This document shows, in pieces, positions 46,633-54,866 of a stretch of 64,000 nucleotides of DNA (position 1 is the first letter of the stretch; each line of letters begins with the position of its first letter). Under the pieces are notes generated by a model. The model ran no database searches. It was not told the origin of the DNA and saw nothing but the letters and a program-made list of their open reading frames with translations. A program made the position numbers and the translations under genes. The DNA is from Rhodoferax sp. BAB1 (GTDB lineage: Bacteria > Pseudomonadota > Gammaproteobacteria > Burkholderiales > Burkholderiaceae_C): positions 1,322,001 through 1,386,000 of the forward strand of contig NZ_CP054424.1 of the NCBI RefSeq assembly GCF_013334205.1, given 5' to 3'.

Positions 46633-47019
46633 ATGGCATACAGTGAAAAAGTCGTAGACCACTACGAAAACCCGCGCAACGTCGGCTCCTTCGACAAGGG
46701 CGACGACACCGTCGGCACCGGCATGGTGGGCGCACCGGCCTGCGGCGATGTGATGAAGCTGCAGATCAAGGTGAACCCGAGCACCGGTGTCATCGAGGAT
46801 GCACGCTTCAAGACCTACGGTTGCGGTTCGGCCATCGCGTCGAGCTCGCTGGTGACGGAATGGGTGAAGGGCAAGACGCTGGACGAGGCTGCTGCGCTGA
46901 AGAACAGCCAGATCGCCGAAGAGCTGGCCCTGCCGCCGGTCAAGATCCACTGCTCGATCCTGGCCGAAGACGCCATCAAGGCCGCGGTGGACGACTACCG
47001 CAAGAAAAACGCGCATTAA
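46633..47019 (+). CDS. iscU: Iron-sulfur cluster scaffold IscU
   Basis: A 128-residue scaffold. The three cluster ligand cysteines are Cys37 (GAPACGDVMK), Cys64 (TYGCGSAIAS) and Cys107 (KIHCSILAED). LPPVK at 100-104 is the HscA recognition motif. It starts with the conserved MAYSEKVVDHYENPRNVGSF. AGGAGAG lies six bases before the ATG. Clusters form here from IscS sulfur and are released by HscA/HscB. A 123-base repeat-like spacer separates it from iscA, unlike the tight spacing elsewhere in the operon. Confidence 0.98.
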   Translation: MAYSEKVVDHYENPRNVGSFDKGDDTVGTGMVGAPACGDVMKLQIKVNPSTGVIEDARFKTYGCGSAIASSSLVTEWVKGKTLDEAAALKNSQIAEELALPPVKIHCSILAEDAIKAAVDDYRKKNAH

Positions 47020-47142
47020 ATGACGCACCCCCGAGGCGCCTTTGGCGCTTTCCCCTCAAGGGGGCGCACCCAGCGGCCCGGCAAAGCCGGTTCCGCGGGT
47101 GCCCTGGTCTTGGGATAGGGGTGTTGGGTATGAAAGACTGAA
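47020..47142. repeat. Hairpin-rich intergenic element between iscU and iscA (probable dispersed repeat)
   Basis: This 123-base spacer carries three consecutive dyads: GGCGCC-TTT-GGCGC near 47034-47048, CCCCT-CA-AGGGG near 47051-47064, and CCGGC-AAA-GCCGG near 47078-47090. The arrangement resembles extragenic palindromic elements that I associate with Comamonadaceae genomes. It encodes no protein. It may be a REP-like repeat, or a processing/stability element adjusting iscA expression within the operon. Repeat status cannot be confirmed from one copy. Confidence 0.5.
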
Positions 47143-47466
47143 ATGGCAGTTTCCCTGACTGAAGCCGCGGCCCGGCATGTGACCCGCTACCTTTCCAAGC
47201 GCGGCAAGGGTGTGGGCGTGCGCCTGGGCGTCAAGACCACGGGTTGCTCGGGCCTGGCCTACAAGCTGGAGTACGTGGACGAAATCGCCTCGGAGGACGT
47301 TGTCTTCGAAGACCACGGTGTCAAGGTGCTGATCGACCCCAAGAGCCTGTCCTACATCGACGGCACCCAACTCGACTATGTGCGCGAGGGCCTGAACGAG
47401 GGCTTCCGTTTCAACAACCCCAATGAGCGAGATCGTTGCGGTTGTGGTGAATCGTTCCGGGTGTGA
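47143..47466 (+). CDS. iscA: A-type iron-sulfur cluster carrier IscA
   Basis: A 107-residue carrier with the invariant ligands Cys35 (TTGCSGLAY), Cys99 and Cys101 ([10 protein letters not shown]). It accepts clusters or iron and delivers them to apo-targets. The family usually starts near MAxSLTEAAA, as here. Its stop overlaps the GTG start of hscB by three bases, indicating coupling. The gene is separated from iscU by the hairpin-rich spacer. Confidence 0.96.
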   Translation: MAVSLTEAAARHVTRYLSKRGKGVGVRLGVKTTGCSGLAYKLEYVDEIASEDVVFEDHGVKVLIDPKSLSYIDGTQLDYVREGLNEGFRFNNPNERDRCGCGESFRV

Positions 47467-47990
47467 ATCTCCAGTCCGACGACTTCGAACTGTTCGGCCT
47501 GCCGCAGCAGTTCGCCCAGGACCGCGCCGCGATCGATGCGCGCTGGAAGGACCTGCAGCGCGAAGCCCATCCGGACAAGTTCGCCGCCCAGGGGGCAGCC
47601 GCGCAGCGTGTGGCCATGCAGTGGTCGGTGCGCATCAACGAGGCCTACCAGCGCCTGAAAGATCCCCTCAGGCGCGCCGCCTACCTCTGCGAGCTCCACG
47701 GTGTGCCAGTGAACGCCGAGAACAACACGGCCATGCCGGCCGAGTTCCTGATGCAGCAGATGGAATGGCGCGAGGCGCTGGACGACGCCCGGGACATCGA
47801 TGCCCTCGATGCCTTGAATGACGAGGTCGGTCGCAGCCGCAGGGTGCTGCTGCAGCGCTGCGAGCAGCTGCTGGACCAGGCCCGGGACTATGCCGGCGCC
47901 GTGGCGCAGGTGAGGGCGCTGATGTTCATCGAGCGTTTTGCCCGTGACATCGAAGCCCGTTACGAGATGATGGAGAGCCGGCTCGGGTGA
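47463..47990 (+). CDS. hscB: Co-chaperone HscB (Hsc20)
   Basis: A 175-residue J-domain protein. HPDK at residues 36-39 stimulates HscA ATPase. The C-terminal three-helix domain ([17 protein letters not shown]) binds IscU. The start is a GTG overlapping the iscA stop (GTGA); there is no good ATG alternative. It works with HscA to release clusters from IscU. Confidence 0.95.
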   Translation: MNLQSDDFELFGLPQQFAQDRAAIDARWKDLQREAHPDKFAAQGAAAQRVAMQWSVRINEAYQRLKDPLRRAAYLCELHGVPVNAENNTAMPAEFLMQQMEWREALDDARDIDALDALNDEVGRSRRVLLQRCEQLLDQARDYAGAVAQVRALMFIERFARDIEARYEMMESRLG

Positions 47991-48020
47991 CAATTCAACC
48001 TGAACCAGAACAGAACAACG

Positions 48021-49877
48021 ATGGCACTGCTGCAGATTTCCGAACCCGGCCAGGCCCCCGACCCGCACCAGCGGCGGATCGCGGTGGGCATCGACCTGGG
48101 TACCACCCATTCCCTGGTCGCCGCTGTGCGCAGCGGCGTGGCCGAATGTCTGCCTGACGAGCAGGGCCGTGTGATCCTGCCTTCCGTGGTGCGCTACCTG
48201 CCCCAGGGCGGCCGGCAGATTGGCCATGAGGCGCTGGCAGAGCAGATCAACGACCCGGGCAATACCATCGCCTCGGTCAAGCGCCTGATGGGACGTGGTC
48301 TGGCCGATGTGCACCAGGCCGCCAAGCTGCCCTATACCCTGGTCGATGCGCCCGGCATGGTGCGCGTGCGCACCATCGCTGGCGAGAAGACGCCGGTGGA
48401 GGTGAGTGCCGAGATCCTGGCCACGCTGCGCTACCGTGCCGAAGACAGCTTCAACGACGATCTCTACGGTGCCGTCATCACGGTGCCGGCCTATTTCGAC
48501 GACGCTCAGCGTCAGGCCACCAAGGACGCGGCCCAACTGGCCGGCCTCAACGTGCTGCGCCTGATCAACGAGCCCACGGCCGCGGCCATTGCCTACGGCC
48601 TGGACAACGCCAGCGAGGGTATCTACGCGGTCTACGACCTGGGTGGCGGTACTTTCGACATTTCCATCCTGCGTCTGTCCAAGGGTGTGTTCGAGGTGAT
48701 CGCCACCGGCGGCGACTCGGCCCTGGGCGGCGACGATTACGACCGGGCCCTGGCCGAGTGGATGCTGACGGAAACGGGCCTGAGCGCCGATACCCCCGAG
48801 GACCAGGCCCGCCTCATGGCCGAGGCGCGGCAAGCCAAGGAAGCCCTGTCGGACGAGGAGATCGTCACCGCCGAACTGGAGCTCTCCAGTGGTGCGGTGG
48901 ATCTGTCCCTCAACCGCGACCAGTTCGAGGCCTGCACCACGGCGCTGACGGCGCGCACCATGGCGGCCGTGCGCAAGGTGCTGCGCGACGCCAAGCTCAC
49001 CGTGGACGAGGTGCAGGGTGTGGTCATGGTGGGCGGTTCCACCCGTATGCCGGTGATCCGCCGCACCGTGGGAGAGTTCTTCGGCCGCGAGCCGCTGACC
49101 AACCTGAACCCGGACGAAGTGGTGGCGCTGGGCGCGGCCATCCAGGCCAACCAGCTGGCCGGCAACAACCCCTCCGGCGACCTGCTGCTGCTGGATGTGA
49201 TTCCCTTGTCGCTGGGCATCGAGACCATGGGCGGCCTGGTGGAGCGCATCGTGCCGCGCAACCAGACCATCCCCACCGCGATGGCGCAGGACTTCACAAC
49301 CTACAAGGACGGCCAGACCGCCCTGGCCCTGCACGTGGTGCAAGGCGAGCGCGACCTGGTGGCCGACTGCCGCAGCCTGGCGCGTTTCGAACTGCGTGGT
49401 TTCCCGCCCATGGCAGCCGGCGCCGCGCGCATCCGCGTGACTTTCACCATCGATGCCGACGGCCTGCTGCAGGTGGGCGCGCGCGAGCAGACCAGCGGTG
49501 TGGAAGCCAGCATCACCGTCAAGCCTTCCTACGGTCTCGGGGATGAGCAGATCGCGAAGATGCTGCAGGAAAGCTTTACGACCGCGCAAGCAGACATGAA
49601 GGCCCGCGCGCTGGTGGAGGCGCGGGTCGAGGCCGACCGCATGCTCATGGCCACTCGCACGGCGCTGGCCGCCGATGGCGACCTACTGTCGGGCCCCGAG
49701 CGCAATGCCATGGCCAGCCTGATGGACGCGCTGGAGGCCATCCGTACGCAGGATGACGCGGCCGCCATCGACGCCGCCACCGAAGCCCTGGCCAAGGGCA
49801 CCGAAGCCTTCGCCGCGCTGCGCATGAACCGTGGCATCCAGCAGGCCCTGGCCGGCAAGAACATCGCCAACGTCTGA
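48021..49877 (+). CDS. hscA: Hsp70-type chaperone HscA
   Basis: A 618-residue specialised Hsp70. The ATPase domain begins [15 protein letters not shown] and includes [13 protein letters not shown] and [16 protein letters not shown]. The linker is [14 protein letters not shown], followed by the substrate domain (about 385-545). It recognises the LPPVK motif of IscU and is driven by HscB. Its size and the context identify HscA rather than DnaK. It is followed 23 bases later by fdx. Confidence 0.96.
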   Translation: MALLQISEPGQAPDPHQRRIAVGIDLGTTHSLVAAVRSGVAECLPDEQGRVILPSVVRYLPQGGRQIGHEALAEQINDPGNTIASVKRLMGRGLADVHQAAKLPYTLVDAPGMVRVRTIAGEKTPVEVSAEILATLRYRAEDSFNDDLYGAVITVPAYFDDAQRQATKDAAQLAGLNVLRLINEPTAAAIAYGLDNASEGIYAVYDLGGGTFDISILRLSKGVFEVIATGGDSALGGDDYDRALAEWMLTETGLSADTPEDQARLMAEARQAKEALSDEEIVTAELELSSGAVDLSLNRDQFEACTTALTARTMAAVRKVLRDAKLTVDEVQGVVMVGGSTRMPVIRRTVGEFFGREPLTNLNPDEVVALGAAIQANQLAGNNPSGDLLLLDVIPLSLGIETMGGLVERIVPRNQTIPTAMAQDFTTYKDGQTALALHVVQGERDLVADCRSLARFELRGFPPMAAGAARIRVTFTIDADGLLQVGAREQTSGVEASITVKPSYGLGDEQIAKMLQESFTTAQADMKARALVEARVEADRMLMATRTALAADGDLLSGPERNAMASLMDALEAIRTQDDAAAIDAATEALAKGTEAFAALRMNRGIQQALAGKNIANV

Positions 49878-49900
49878 GACAAATCTTTTCGAGAACCCGC

Positions 49901-50239
49901 ATGCCCGTCATCAAGATCCTGCCTCATCCCGAATACTGCCCGCAGGGCGCCGAGATCAAGGCGCCGGCCGGCACCTCGATCTGCGAGGCCATGCTGGACA
50001 ACCACATCAATATCGAGCATGCCTGCGACATGAGTTGCGCCTGCACGACCTGCCACGTCATCGTGCGTGAAGGCTACAACACGCTCAATGAGCCGGACGA
50101 GAACGAGGAAGACTTGCTGGACCGTGCCTGGGGCCTGGAGCCGCAGTCGCGCCTGAGCTGCCAGGCCATCCTGGCGCAGCAGGACGTGGTGGTGGAGATC
50201 CCCAAGTACTCCATCAATCACGCCAAGGAAAACCACTGA
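49901..50239 (+). CDS. fdx: ISC-type 2Fe-2S ferredoxin
   Basis: A 112-residue adrenodoxin-type ferredoxin with cluster ligands Cys42, Cys48, Cys51 (CDMSCACTTC) and Cys87 (LSCQAI). It supplies electrons for cluster assembly on IscU. It is the last gene of the isc operon: no iscX is seen, and a rho-independent terminator follows 15 bases after the stop. Confidence 0.96.
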   Translation: MPVIKILPHPEYCPQGAEIKAPAGTSICEAMLDNHINIEHACDMSCACTTCHVIVREGYNTLNEPDENEEDLLDRAWGLEPQSRLSCQAILAQQDVVVEIPKYSINHAKENH

Positions 50240-50253
50240 ACGTTTTGTCCTTC

Positions 50254-50278
50254 GACAGCCCCCATGCGGGGCTGTTTT
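50254..50278 (+). terminator. Rho-independent terminator of the isc operon
   Basis: ACAGCCCC at 50255-50262 pairs with GGGGCTGT at 50268-50275 over a five-base loop, followed by T residues. It directly follows fdx and closes the iscR-fdx transcript before dnaQ. Confidence 0.9.
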
Positions 50279-50294
50279 CGTTTCCGGGGCCGCT

Positions 50295-51008
50295 ATGATC
50301 AGGACCATGCGCCAGATCGTCCTCGACACCGAAACCACGGGCCTGTCCGCCGAAGGCGGCGACCGCATCATTGAAATCGGCTGTGTGGAGCTGCTCAACC
50401 GCAAGCTCACCGGCAACAACCTGCACTTCTACCTGAACCCCGGGCGCGACAGCCACGAGGACGCGCTGCGGGTGCACGGCATCAGCAACGAATTCCTGCG
50501 CGACAAGCCCAGGTTCGCCGAGGTGCACGAGGAAATCCTGGCCTATCTGCAGGGCGCCGAGATCATCATCCACAACGCGGCCTTCGACGTGAGCTTCCTG
50601 AACAAGGAGCTGGAACTGGTGGGCAAGCCGCGTTTTGCCCAGTTCGTCGCCAGCGTGACCGACACCCTGGTCATGGCCAAGGAGATGTTCCCGGGCAAGC
50701 GCAATTCACTGGACGCGCTGTGCGACCGCCTGGGCGTGGACAACTCGGGCCGCACCCTGCACGGCGCGCTCTTGGACGCCGAGCTGCTGGCCGACGTCTA
50801 CATCAACCTCACGCGCGGCCAGGACGCGCTGCTGATCGACACCGCTGACACAACGACGGCCACGGGCAGCTTCGAGCGTGTGGACCTGAGCCGTTTCGAG
50901 CTGCCCGTGCTGAGCGCTTCCGAGCAGGAACTGGCGGCGCACGAAGATCTGCTGGCCCAGCTCGACAAGGCCAGCGGCGGCAAGACAGTCTGGCGGGCCC
51001 AGGCCTGA
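50295..51008 (+). CDS. dnaQ: DNA polymerase III epsilon subunit (proofreading exonuclease)
   Basis: A 237-residue DEDDh exonuclease. Exo I is LDTETTGL, Exo II is NAAFDVSFLNKEL, and Exo III lies in LHGALLDAELLADVYINL with the His and Asp. It proofreads for the replicative polymerase. The ATG at 50295 gives MIRTMRQIVLD; an ATG at 50307 (MRQIVLD) is also possible but its AGGA is only two bases away. The C-terminal tail should carry the alpha-subunit binding region. It lies between the isc terminator and the tRNA gene. Confidence 0.95.
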   Translation: MIRTMRQIVLDTETTGLSAEGGDRIIEIGCVELLNRKLTGNNLHFYLNPGRDSHEDALRVHGISNEFLRDKPRFAEVHEEILAYLQGAEIIIHNAAFDVSFLNKELELVGKPRFAQFVASVTDTLVMAKEMFPGKRNSLDALCDRLGVDNSGRTLHGALLDAELLADVYINLTRGQDALLIDTADTTTATGSFERVDLSRFELPVLSASEQELAAHEDLLAQLDKASGGKTVWRAQA

Positions 51009-51077
51009 CCATGGCGCGGCCACTTGTGGCATAATCTCGTTTTTCCTGAAAACGCAAACGCTTTCAGCAAGCATTCA

Positions 51078-51152
51078 GGGCGATTAGCTCAGCGGTAGAG
51101 CACTGCATTCACACTGCAGGGGTCACATGTTCGATCCATGTATCGCCCACCA
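51078..51152 (+). tRNA. tRNA-Val (anticodon CAC)
   Basis: A 75-base tRNA with CCA encoded. The 7-bp acceptor GGGCGAT/ATCGCCC, the D arm (GCTCAGCGGTAGAGC), anticodon stem CTGCA/TGCAG around TTCACAC, and T arm ACATG/CATGT around TTCGATC are all complete. The anticodon CAC is at 51110-51112 and reads GUG. A CATAAT -10-like box at 51030-51035 with a weak upstream TGACCA may be its promoter. A rho-independent terminator follows 20 bases after the CCA. Confidence 0.96.
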
Positions 51153-51172
51153 ACACAGCGCTTCGGCGCCAG

Positions 51173-51206
51173 AAAGCCCGCCAGTCCCCAAGACGGCGGG
51201 CTTTTT
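51173..51206. terminator. Rho-independent terminator after tRNA-Val
   Basis: AAAGCCCGCC at 51173-51182 pairs with GGCGGGCTTT at 51195-51204 around a 12-base loop, followed by further T residues. It can end the tRNA transcript and, on the other strand, the membrane hydrolase gene. Confidence 0.9.
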
Positions 51207-51224
51207 CTATTCTGGTTCCGAAAA

Positions 51225-52238
51225 TCAGCGGGGTGGTGGCAGTGGCTGGCCACCCAGACGCGCCCACAACCAGGACAGTGCCTGTTTGAGGTCAGGCCGG
51301 CTGCCACGTGCCAGTGCGGCTTGTGGCTCGGGCGCCGGTCCCTGCGCAGGGCCGATGTCGAAGGTGAAGCTGAAGCTCGGCGTCTGGCCCATGCGCAGGT
51401 CGCTCAGGTGGGCGCGGCCGTCCACGCTGCGCATGGCCACCAGTCCCTTGGCAAAACGGTTCAATCTTTCGTAAGCGGGTGTGCCCGCATAAGCCTGTTG
51501 CAGCGCCGGGCCGCGATCGTGCAGCTCCCACAGCGGTTCCTGGCCATCGTCCAGCAGCGAATAGAAACCCTCGTGGTAATGCGTGGGTGTGGTTGCCACC
51601 ACGCGCCACAACACGCTGTTGAACGCGGTGGGCGTGACCAGCAGGGCCTGCGCCTGCACACCCTGGCGTGCCAGCGAGGCCTGGGCGAGGGCGCTTACGT
51701 GCGCCTGCACCGCCACCCCCCAGGCCAGGTAGGCCGTGCTGAGCGTCAGCCCGAGGGCATTGGCACGCAATGCCCAGTCGGGACGGCGGCGCCAGCCCAG
51801 CGCCAGCAGCAGGCCGAAGAGCAGGGGCAGGGTATAGAGCGGGTCGATGATGAAGATGCTGCCGACGCCGTAGGGATGGTTGCTGAAGGGCAGCGCGAGT
51901 TGCGTGCCATAGACCGTCATGGCGTCGAGCAGCGGGTGCGTGACCAGCATCAGCCAGGCCGCCAGGCACCAGCGTCGCCACTGTGCCCATTCGCCATGCA
52001 GGCGGGCGATGCCGGCCCCGAGCAGGGGCCCGGCCACGCTGAGCCAGAAGAGTGAATGGCTTTCCGCGCGATGCAGCGTCATATTGAGCAGCGCGTCGCC
52101 ATGGTCGATGAACACATCGAGGTCGGGCAGGGTGCCCAGCAGTGCGCCCCAGCCCGCCGCCTTGGGCAAGGCCGTGTGCCGTCCCATGACGGCCACGCCG
52201 ACGGCGGCGCCCAGCGCCAGTTGTGAGAGTGAATCCAT
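51225..52238 (-). CDS. YdjM-family membrane-bound metal-dependent hydrolase
   Basis: A 337-residue protein with about five membrane helices in the first 200 residues. Conserved acidic/His motifs are GTLPDLDVFIDHGD, LHRAESHSLFW and VTHPLLDAMTVYGT, which match the YdjM/LexA-regulated predicted metal-dependent hydrolase family. The C-terminal 130 residues are soluble. The biochemical role is unknown. The start at 52238 (MDSLSQLALGAAVG) fits the family; the frame's upstream extension to 52286 adds a Pro/Cys-rich stretch without support. Confidence 0.87.
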   Translation of the reverse strand: MDSLSQLALGAAVGVAVMGRHTALPKAAGWGALLGTLPDLDVFIDHGDALLNMTLHRAESHSLFWLSVAGPLLGAGIARLHGEWAQWRRWCLAAWLMLVTHPLLDAMTVYGTQLALPFSNHPYGVGSIFIIDPLYTLPLLFGLLLALGWRRRPDWALRANALGLTLSTAYLAWGVAVQAHVSALAQASLARQGVQAQALLVTPTAFNSVLWRVVATTPTHYHEGFYSLLDDGQEPLWELHDRGPALQQAYAGTPAYERLNRFAKGLVAMRSVDGRAHLSDLRMGQTPSFSFTFDIGPAQGPAPEPQAALARGSRPDLKQALSWLWARLGGQPLPPPR

Positions 52239-52295
52239 GCCCGGATGATGGCAGAGGCAGCCCGGGCCCGCAGGCCGTGGGGCCATGCCCGCCGC

Positions 52296-52940
52296 TCAGA
52301 GCGCCAGCACGATGGGAAAGTTTGCCTGCAGGCCCTGCCGGCCGGAGACGAAGGGAATGGTCAGGGCGGCGCGGTCCTCGGCGCTACGCAAGCGCCGCCA
52401 GAGGGCGTCGCTTTCATTGCCCGGGTCGCCGGCTACATAGAGTTGGGTGGTCAGCAGGGCGCGCTGGCCGAGCCTGACCTTGACGTGGATGTGCGGCGTG
52501 CGCCCGCTGTAGGCCACGGGTCGCAGCGTGCGGAAACGGTAACGTCTTTCGCCATCGACTGTCACGCGGCCGTAACCCTGGAAGGCCGGGTCGGCGCGAC
52601 CACTGTCACCTGGATGGTGGTAATGCCCCTGGTGATCGCATTGCCAGATCTCGACCTGTGCGCCGCGCACCGGCACGCCCGCCGTGTCGCTCACCTGCCC
52701 CTCGATCCAGGCGGGCCGGCCCTGCCGATAGTCCACGCTGCCGTTGCGCAAGAGGTCGCCATCGGTGTCGTCGGGCAGATCGAGCGGGTAGAAGGGGCCT
52801 TCGGTCTGTGAAGGCGTGGGCAGCAGGCGGCCGGTCGCGGGCCTGGCCCACACCGGGGGCAGCCAGATCGGGGCGGCCACGGCCGAAGCCAGGCCCAGGT
52901 TCAGCAGTCGGCGGCGCAGGGAGGATGTCGGTTCGGGCAT
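52296..52940 (-). CDS. Exported intradiol ring-cleavage dioxygenase
   Basis: A 214-residue protein of the intradiol (catechol/protocatechuate 3,4-) dioxygenase family. The N-terminus SLRRRLLNLGLASAVAAP is a twin-arginine-type signal, unusual for aromatic catabolism enzymes. TEGPFYPLDLPDDTDGDL, the iron Tyr region in GHYHHPG and YRFRTLRP, and the His ligands in TPHIHVKVRLG are present. The start at 52940 has GGAG eight bases upstream; the 430-residue frame from 53588 is spurious. It is divergent from the TetR gene and shares with it the palindrome at 53026. A role on exported phenolics is an inference. Confidence 0.85.
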   Translation of the reverse strand: MPEPTSSLRRRLLNLGLASAVAAPIWLPPVWARPATGRLLPTPSQTEGPFYPLDLPDDTDGDLLRNGSVDYRQGRPAWIEGQVSDTAGVPVRGAQVEIWQCDHQGHYHHPGDSGRADPAFQGYGRVTVDGERRYRFRTLRPVAYSGRTPHIHVKVRLGQRALLTTQLYVAGDPGNESDALWRRLRSAEDRAALTIPFVSGRQGLQANFPIVLAL

Positions 52941-53025
52941 GAGAAAGCTCCGTTGATGACGAACTCTAGTCCAAGTCCGGTTCCCTTGCCCACCGGCTTC
53001 ACCCAAATTACGGTGGGGGGTCAGC

Positions 53026-53045
53026 ACTAGACTGATGAGTCTAGT
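53026..53045. promoter_or_regulatory. Perfect 20-bp palindrome, probable TetR operator
   Basis: ACTAGACTGATGAGTCTAGT has exact 8-bp arms around a 4-base spacer, about 70 bases before the TetR start. A half-site TCTAGT recurs at 52965-52970, close to the dioxygenase start. The size and symmetry suit a dimeric TetR repressor acting on its own gene, the downstream pump and possibly the dioxygenase. Confidence 0.75.
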
Positions 53046-53114
53046 ATGATGCCGTACATGCCAGCCTGGCGATTCCGCAGGTTTGGCCGCCATCCAGCAT
53101 CGATCCTCAGCCTC

Positions 53115-53708
53115 ATGACCAGCGATACCCGCGCCCGCATCCTTGAAGCAGCCCTGGACACCTTTTGCGAGAAGGGTTACAGCGCCTGTGTGGACGATAT
53201 CGCCCGCCGTGCAGGCGTGGTCAAGCAGACGCTTTATCACCATTACGGCAGCAAGGAGAGCCTGTTCCGCGAGGCGCTGACCGGCCTGGTCAACGTGCTG
53301 TTGGTCGATCTGGGGACTCGTTCCGGCTCCCTGCGTGAGGATCTGCTGCGCTTTGCCGAATCCTTCCAGGCCCAGGCCATGAGCGAGCAGGGCCTGGCCC
53401 TGCACCGCATGCTGGTGGCAGAGTCCCCCCGTTTTCCGGAACTGGCCCGGGCGGTGTTCGAAACCTGGCAGTTGGCCGGCACCGAGCTGGCGCGCTTGTT
53501 GCGTGAGGCCATGGACCGCGGCGAACTGCGCCAGGACGATCCCGAGTTCGCGGCCGAGATGCTGATCAGCCTGCTGACCGGAACGCAACGGGATCTGCTC
53601 CTGCTGGGCATGCCGGTGGAGTGCCCGCAGCAGAGCGGACGCATGGCCCGGATCGTCGATTGTTTTTTGCAGGCGTACGCACCCCTGGCGGGCGCCGCGA
53701 AGTCTTGA
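53115..53708 (+). CDS. TetR-family regulator of the RND pump
   Basis: A 197-residue regulator. The HTH lies at about residues 10-50 (ILEAALDTFCEKGYSACVDDIARRAGVVKQTLYHHYGSKESLF), and a helical ligand domain follows. The start at 53115 is preferred to the upstream ATG at 53046, which would add a basic stretch and overlap the palindrome region. The adaptor gene begins 12 bases after its stop, so it is cotranscribed with the pump it probably represses. Ligands would be pump substrates. The type matches AcrR/TtgR-like regulators in position, not closely in sequence. Confidence 0.92.
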   Translation: MTSDTRARILEAALDTFCEKGYSACVDDIARRAGVVKQTLYHHYGSKESLFREALTGLVNVLLVDLGTRSGSLREDLLRFAESFQAQAMSEQGLALHRMLVAESPRFPELARAVFETWQLAGTELARLLREAMDRGELRQDDPEFAAEMLISLLTGTQRDLLLLGMPVECPQQSGRMARIVDCFLQAYAPLAGAAKS

Positions 53709-53720
53709 AGGGAGTACCGA

Positions 53721-54860
53721 ATGAAAGTTGTTGACTACCGCGCTCCGGCCCTGGCGGCCTTCCTGGCGCTGTTACTGAGCGCCTGTGGCAAATCCGAGGC
53801 GCCCAAGCCCGCTGCCGGCGGTCCGGGCGCCGCACCACCGCCGACCGAAGTGGCCGTGGTCGTGGCGCGCCAGGGCGAAGCCCTGCTGACCAAGGAATTG
53901 CCCGGCCGTCTGCAGGCCTGGCGCACCGCCCAGGTGCGGGCGCGCGTGGAGGGCATCGTCGAGCAGCGCCATTTTGTGGAGGGCTCGGACGTGAAGGCCG
54001 GGGCACCACTGTACCGCATCGATGCGCGTACCTATCGCACCAGCTTCGAGGCGGCCAAGGCCGATGCCGCCGCTGCGCGCGCCGTGGTGAACCGCTACCG
54101 GCCGCTGGTCGAGATGAAGGCCGTGAGCCAGCAGGAACTCGACAGCGCCGAGGCGCGCCTGCGCCAGGCCGAAGCGGCCTTGTCACGGGCCGAGCAGGAC
54201 CTGGAGAACACCACCGTGCCGGCCCCGATCTCGGGCCGCATCGGCCGCAGCCTGGTGACCGAAGGGGCCCTGGTCGGGCGTGGCGAGGCGACGCAACTGG
54301 CGACCATCGAACAGATCGACCCGATCTACGTGAACTTCACGCAAAGCAGCACCGAGCTGCTGGCCCTGCGCGAGGCCATCGCCAGCGGCCGCTGGAAAAA
54401 GGCCGACACCCGGCGCATGGAACTGGTGCTGGAGAACGACACGGTCTATGCGCTGCCGGGCAAGCTGCTGTTCTCGGACCTCGCGGTGGACCCCAATACC
54501 GGCGCTGTCTCGATGCGCGCCGAGTTCCCGAACCCGAAGAAGGATCTCCTGCCGGGCATGTTCGTGCGGGTGCGTTATGCCCAGGCCAAGGCCGACAAGC
54601 TCATCGTCCTGCCGCAGCGCGCCGTGCAGCTGTCGCCCGCCGGCGCTTCGGTGCTGGTCGTGGGTGAGGATGGCAAGGTCGCGCCGCGCCCGGTCAAGCT
54701 CGGCGGCATGAGCGGCAGCACGTGGACCATCACCAGCGGCCTCAATGGCGGTGAACAGGTCATGGTGGAGGGGCATATGAAGGCCTATCCGGGCAGCGTG
54801 GTCAAACCCGTGCCCTGGACACCGGCTGCGCCTGCTGCCCCTGCCACACAAGGGAAGTAA
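53721..54860 (+). CDS. RND efflux periplasmic adaptor (membrane fusion) lipoprotein
   Basis: A 379-residue adaptor of the AcrA/MexA type. The lipobox is LLLSACGKSEAP (Cys at about residue 22). A barrel-sandwich part (PGRLQAWRTAQVRARVEGIV), a coiled-coil hairpin (VSQQELDSAEARLRQAEAALSRAEQDLENTTVPAPISGRIGRS), a beta-barrel (FTQSSTELLALREAI) and a C-terminal strand region follow in order. It links the inner pump to the outer-membrane channel. A six-base gap separates it from the permease gene. Confidence 0.95.
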   Translation: MKVVDYRAPALAAFLALLLSACGKSEAPKPAAGGPGAAPPPTEVAVVVARQGEALLTKELPGRLQAWRTAQVRARVEGIVEQRHFVEGSDVKAGAPLYRIDARTYRTSFEAAKADAAAARAVVNRYRPLVEMKAVSQQELDSAEARLRQAEAALSRAEQDLENTTVPAPISGRIGRSLVTEGALVGRGEATQLATIEQIDPIYVNFTQSSTELLALREAIASGRWKKADTRRMELVLENDTVYALPGKLLFSDLAVDPNTGAVSMRAEFPNPKKDLLPGMFVRVRYAQAKADKLIVLPQRAVQLSPAGASVLVVGEDGKVAPRPVKLGGMSGSTWTITSGLNGGEQVMVEGHMKAYPGSVVKPVPWTPAAPAAPATQGK

Positions 54861-54866
54861 GACACC

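Noticed and set aside
44740..49589. Two long reverse frames (44740-47028 and 47376-49589) opposite the isc operon
   Set aside because: Both are mirror frames of IscR-IscS-IscU and HscB-HscA and show no domain signatures.
52296..53588. A 430-codon frame extending the intradiol dioxygenase upstream through the tetR gene
   Set aside because: The upstream part is antisense to a clear TetR gene. The dioxygenase has its own start with ribosome site and signal peptide at 52940.
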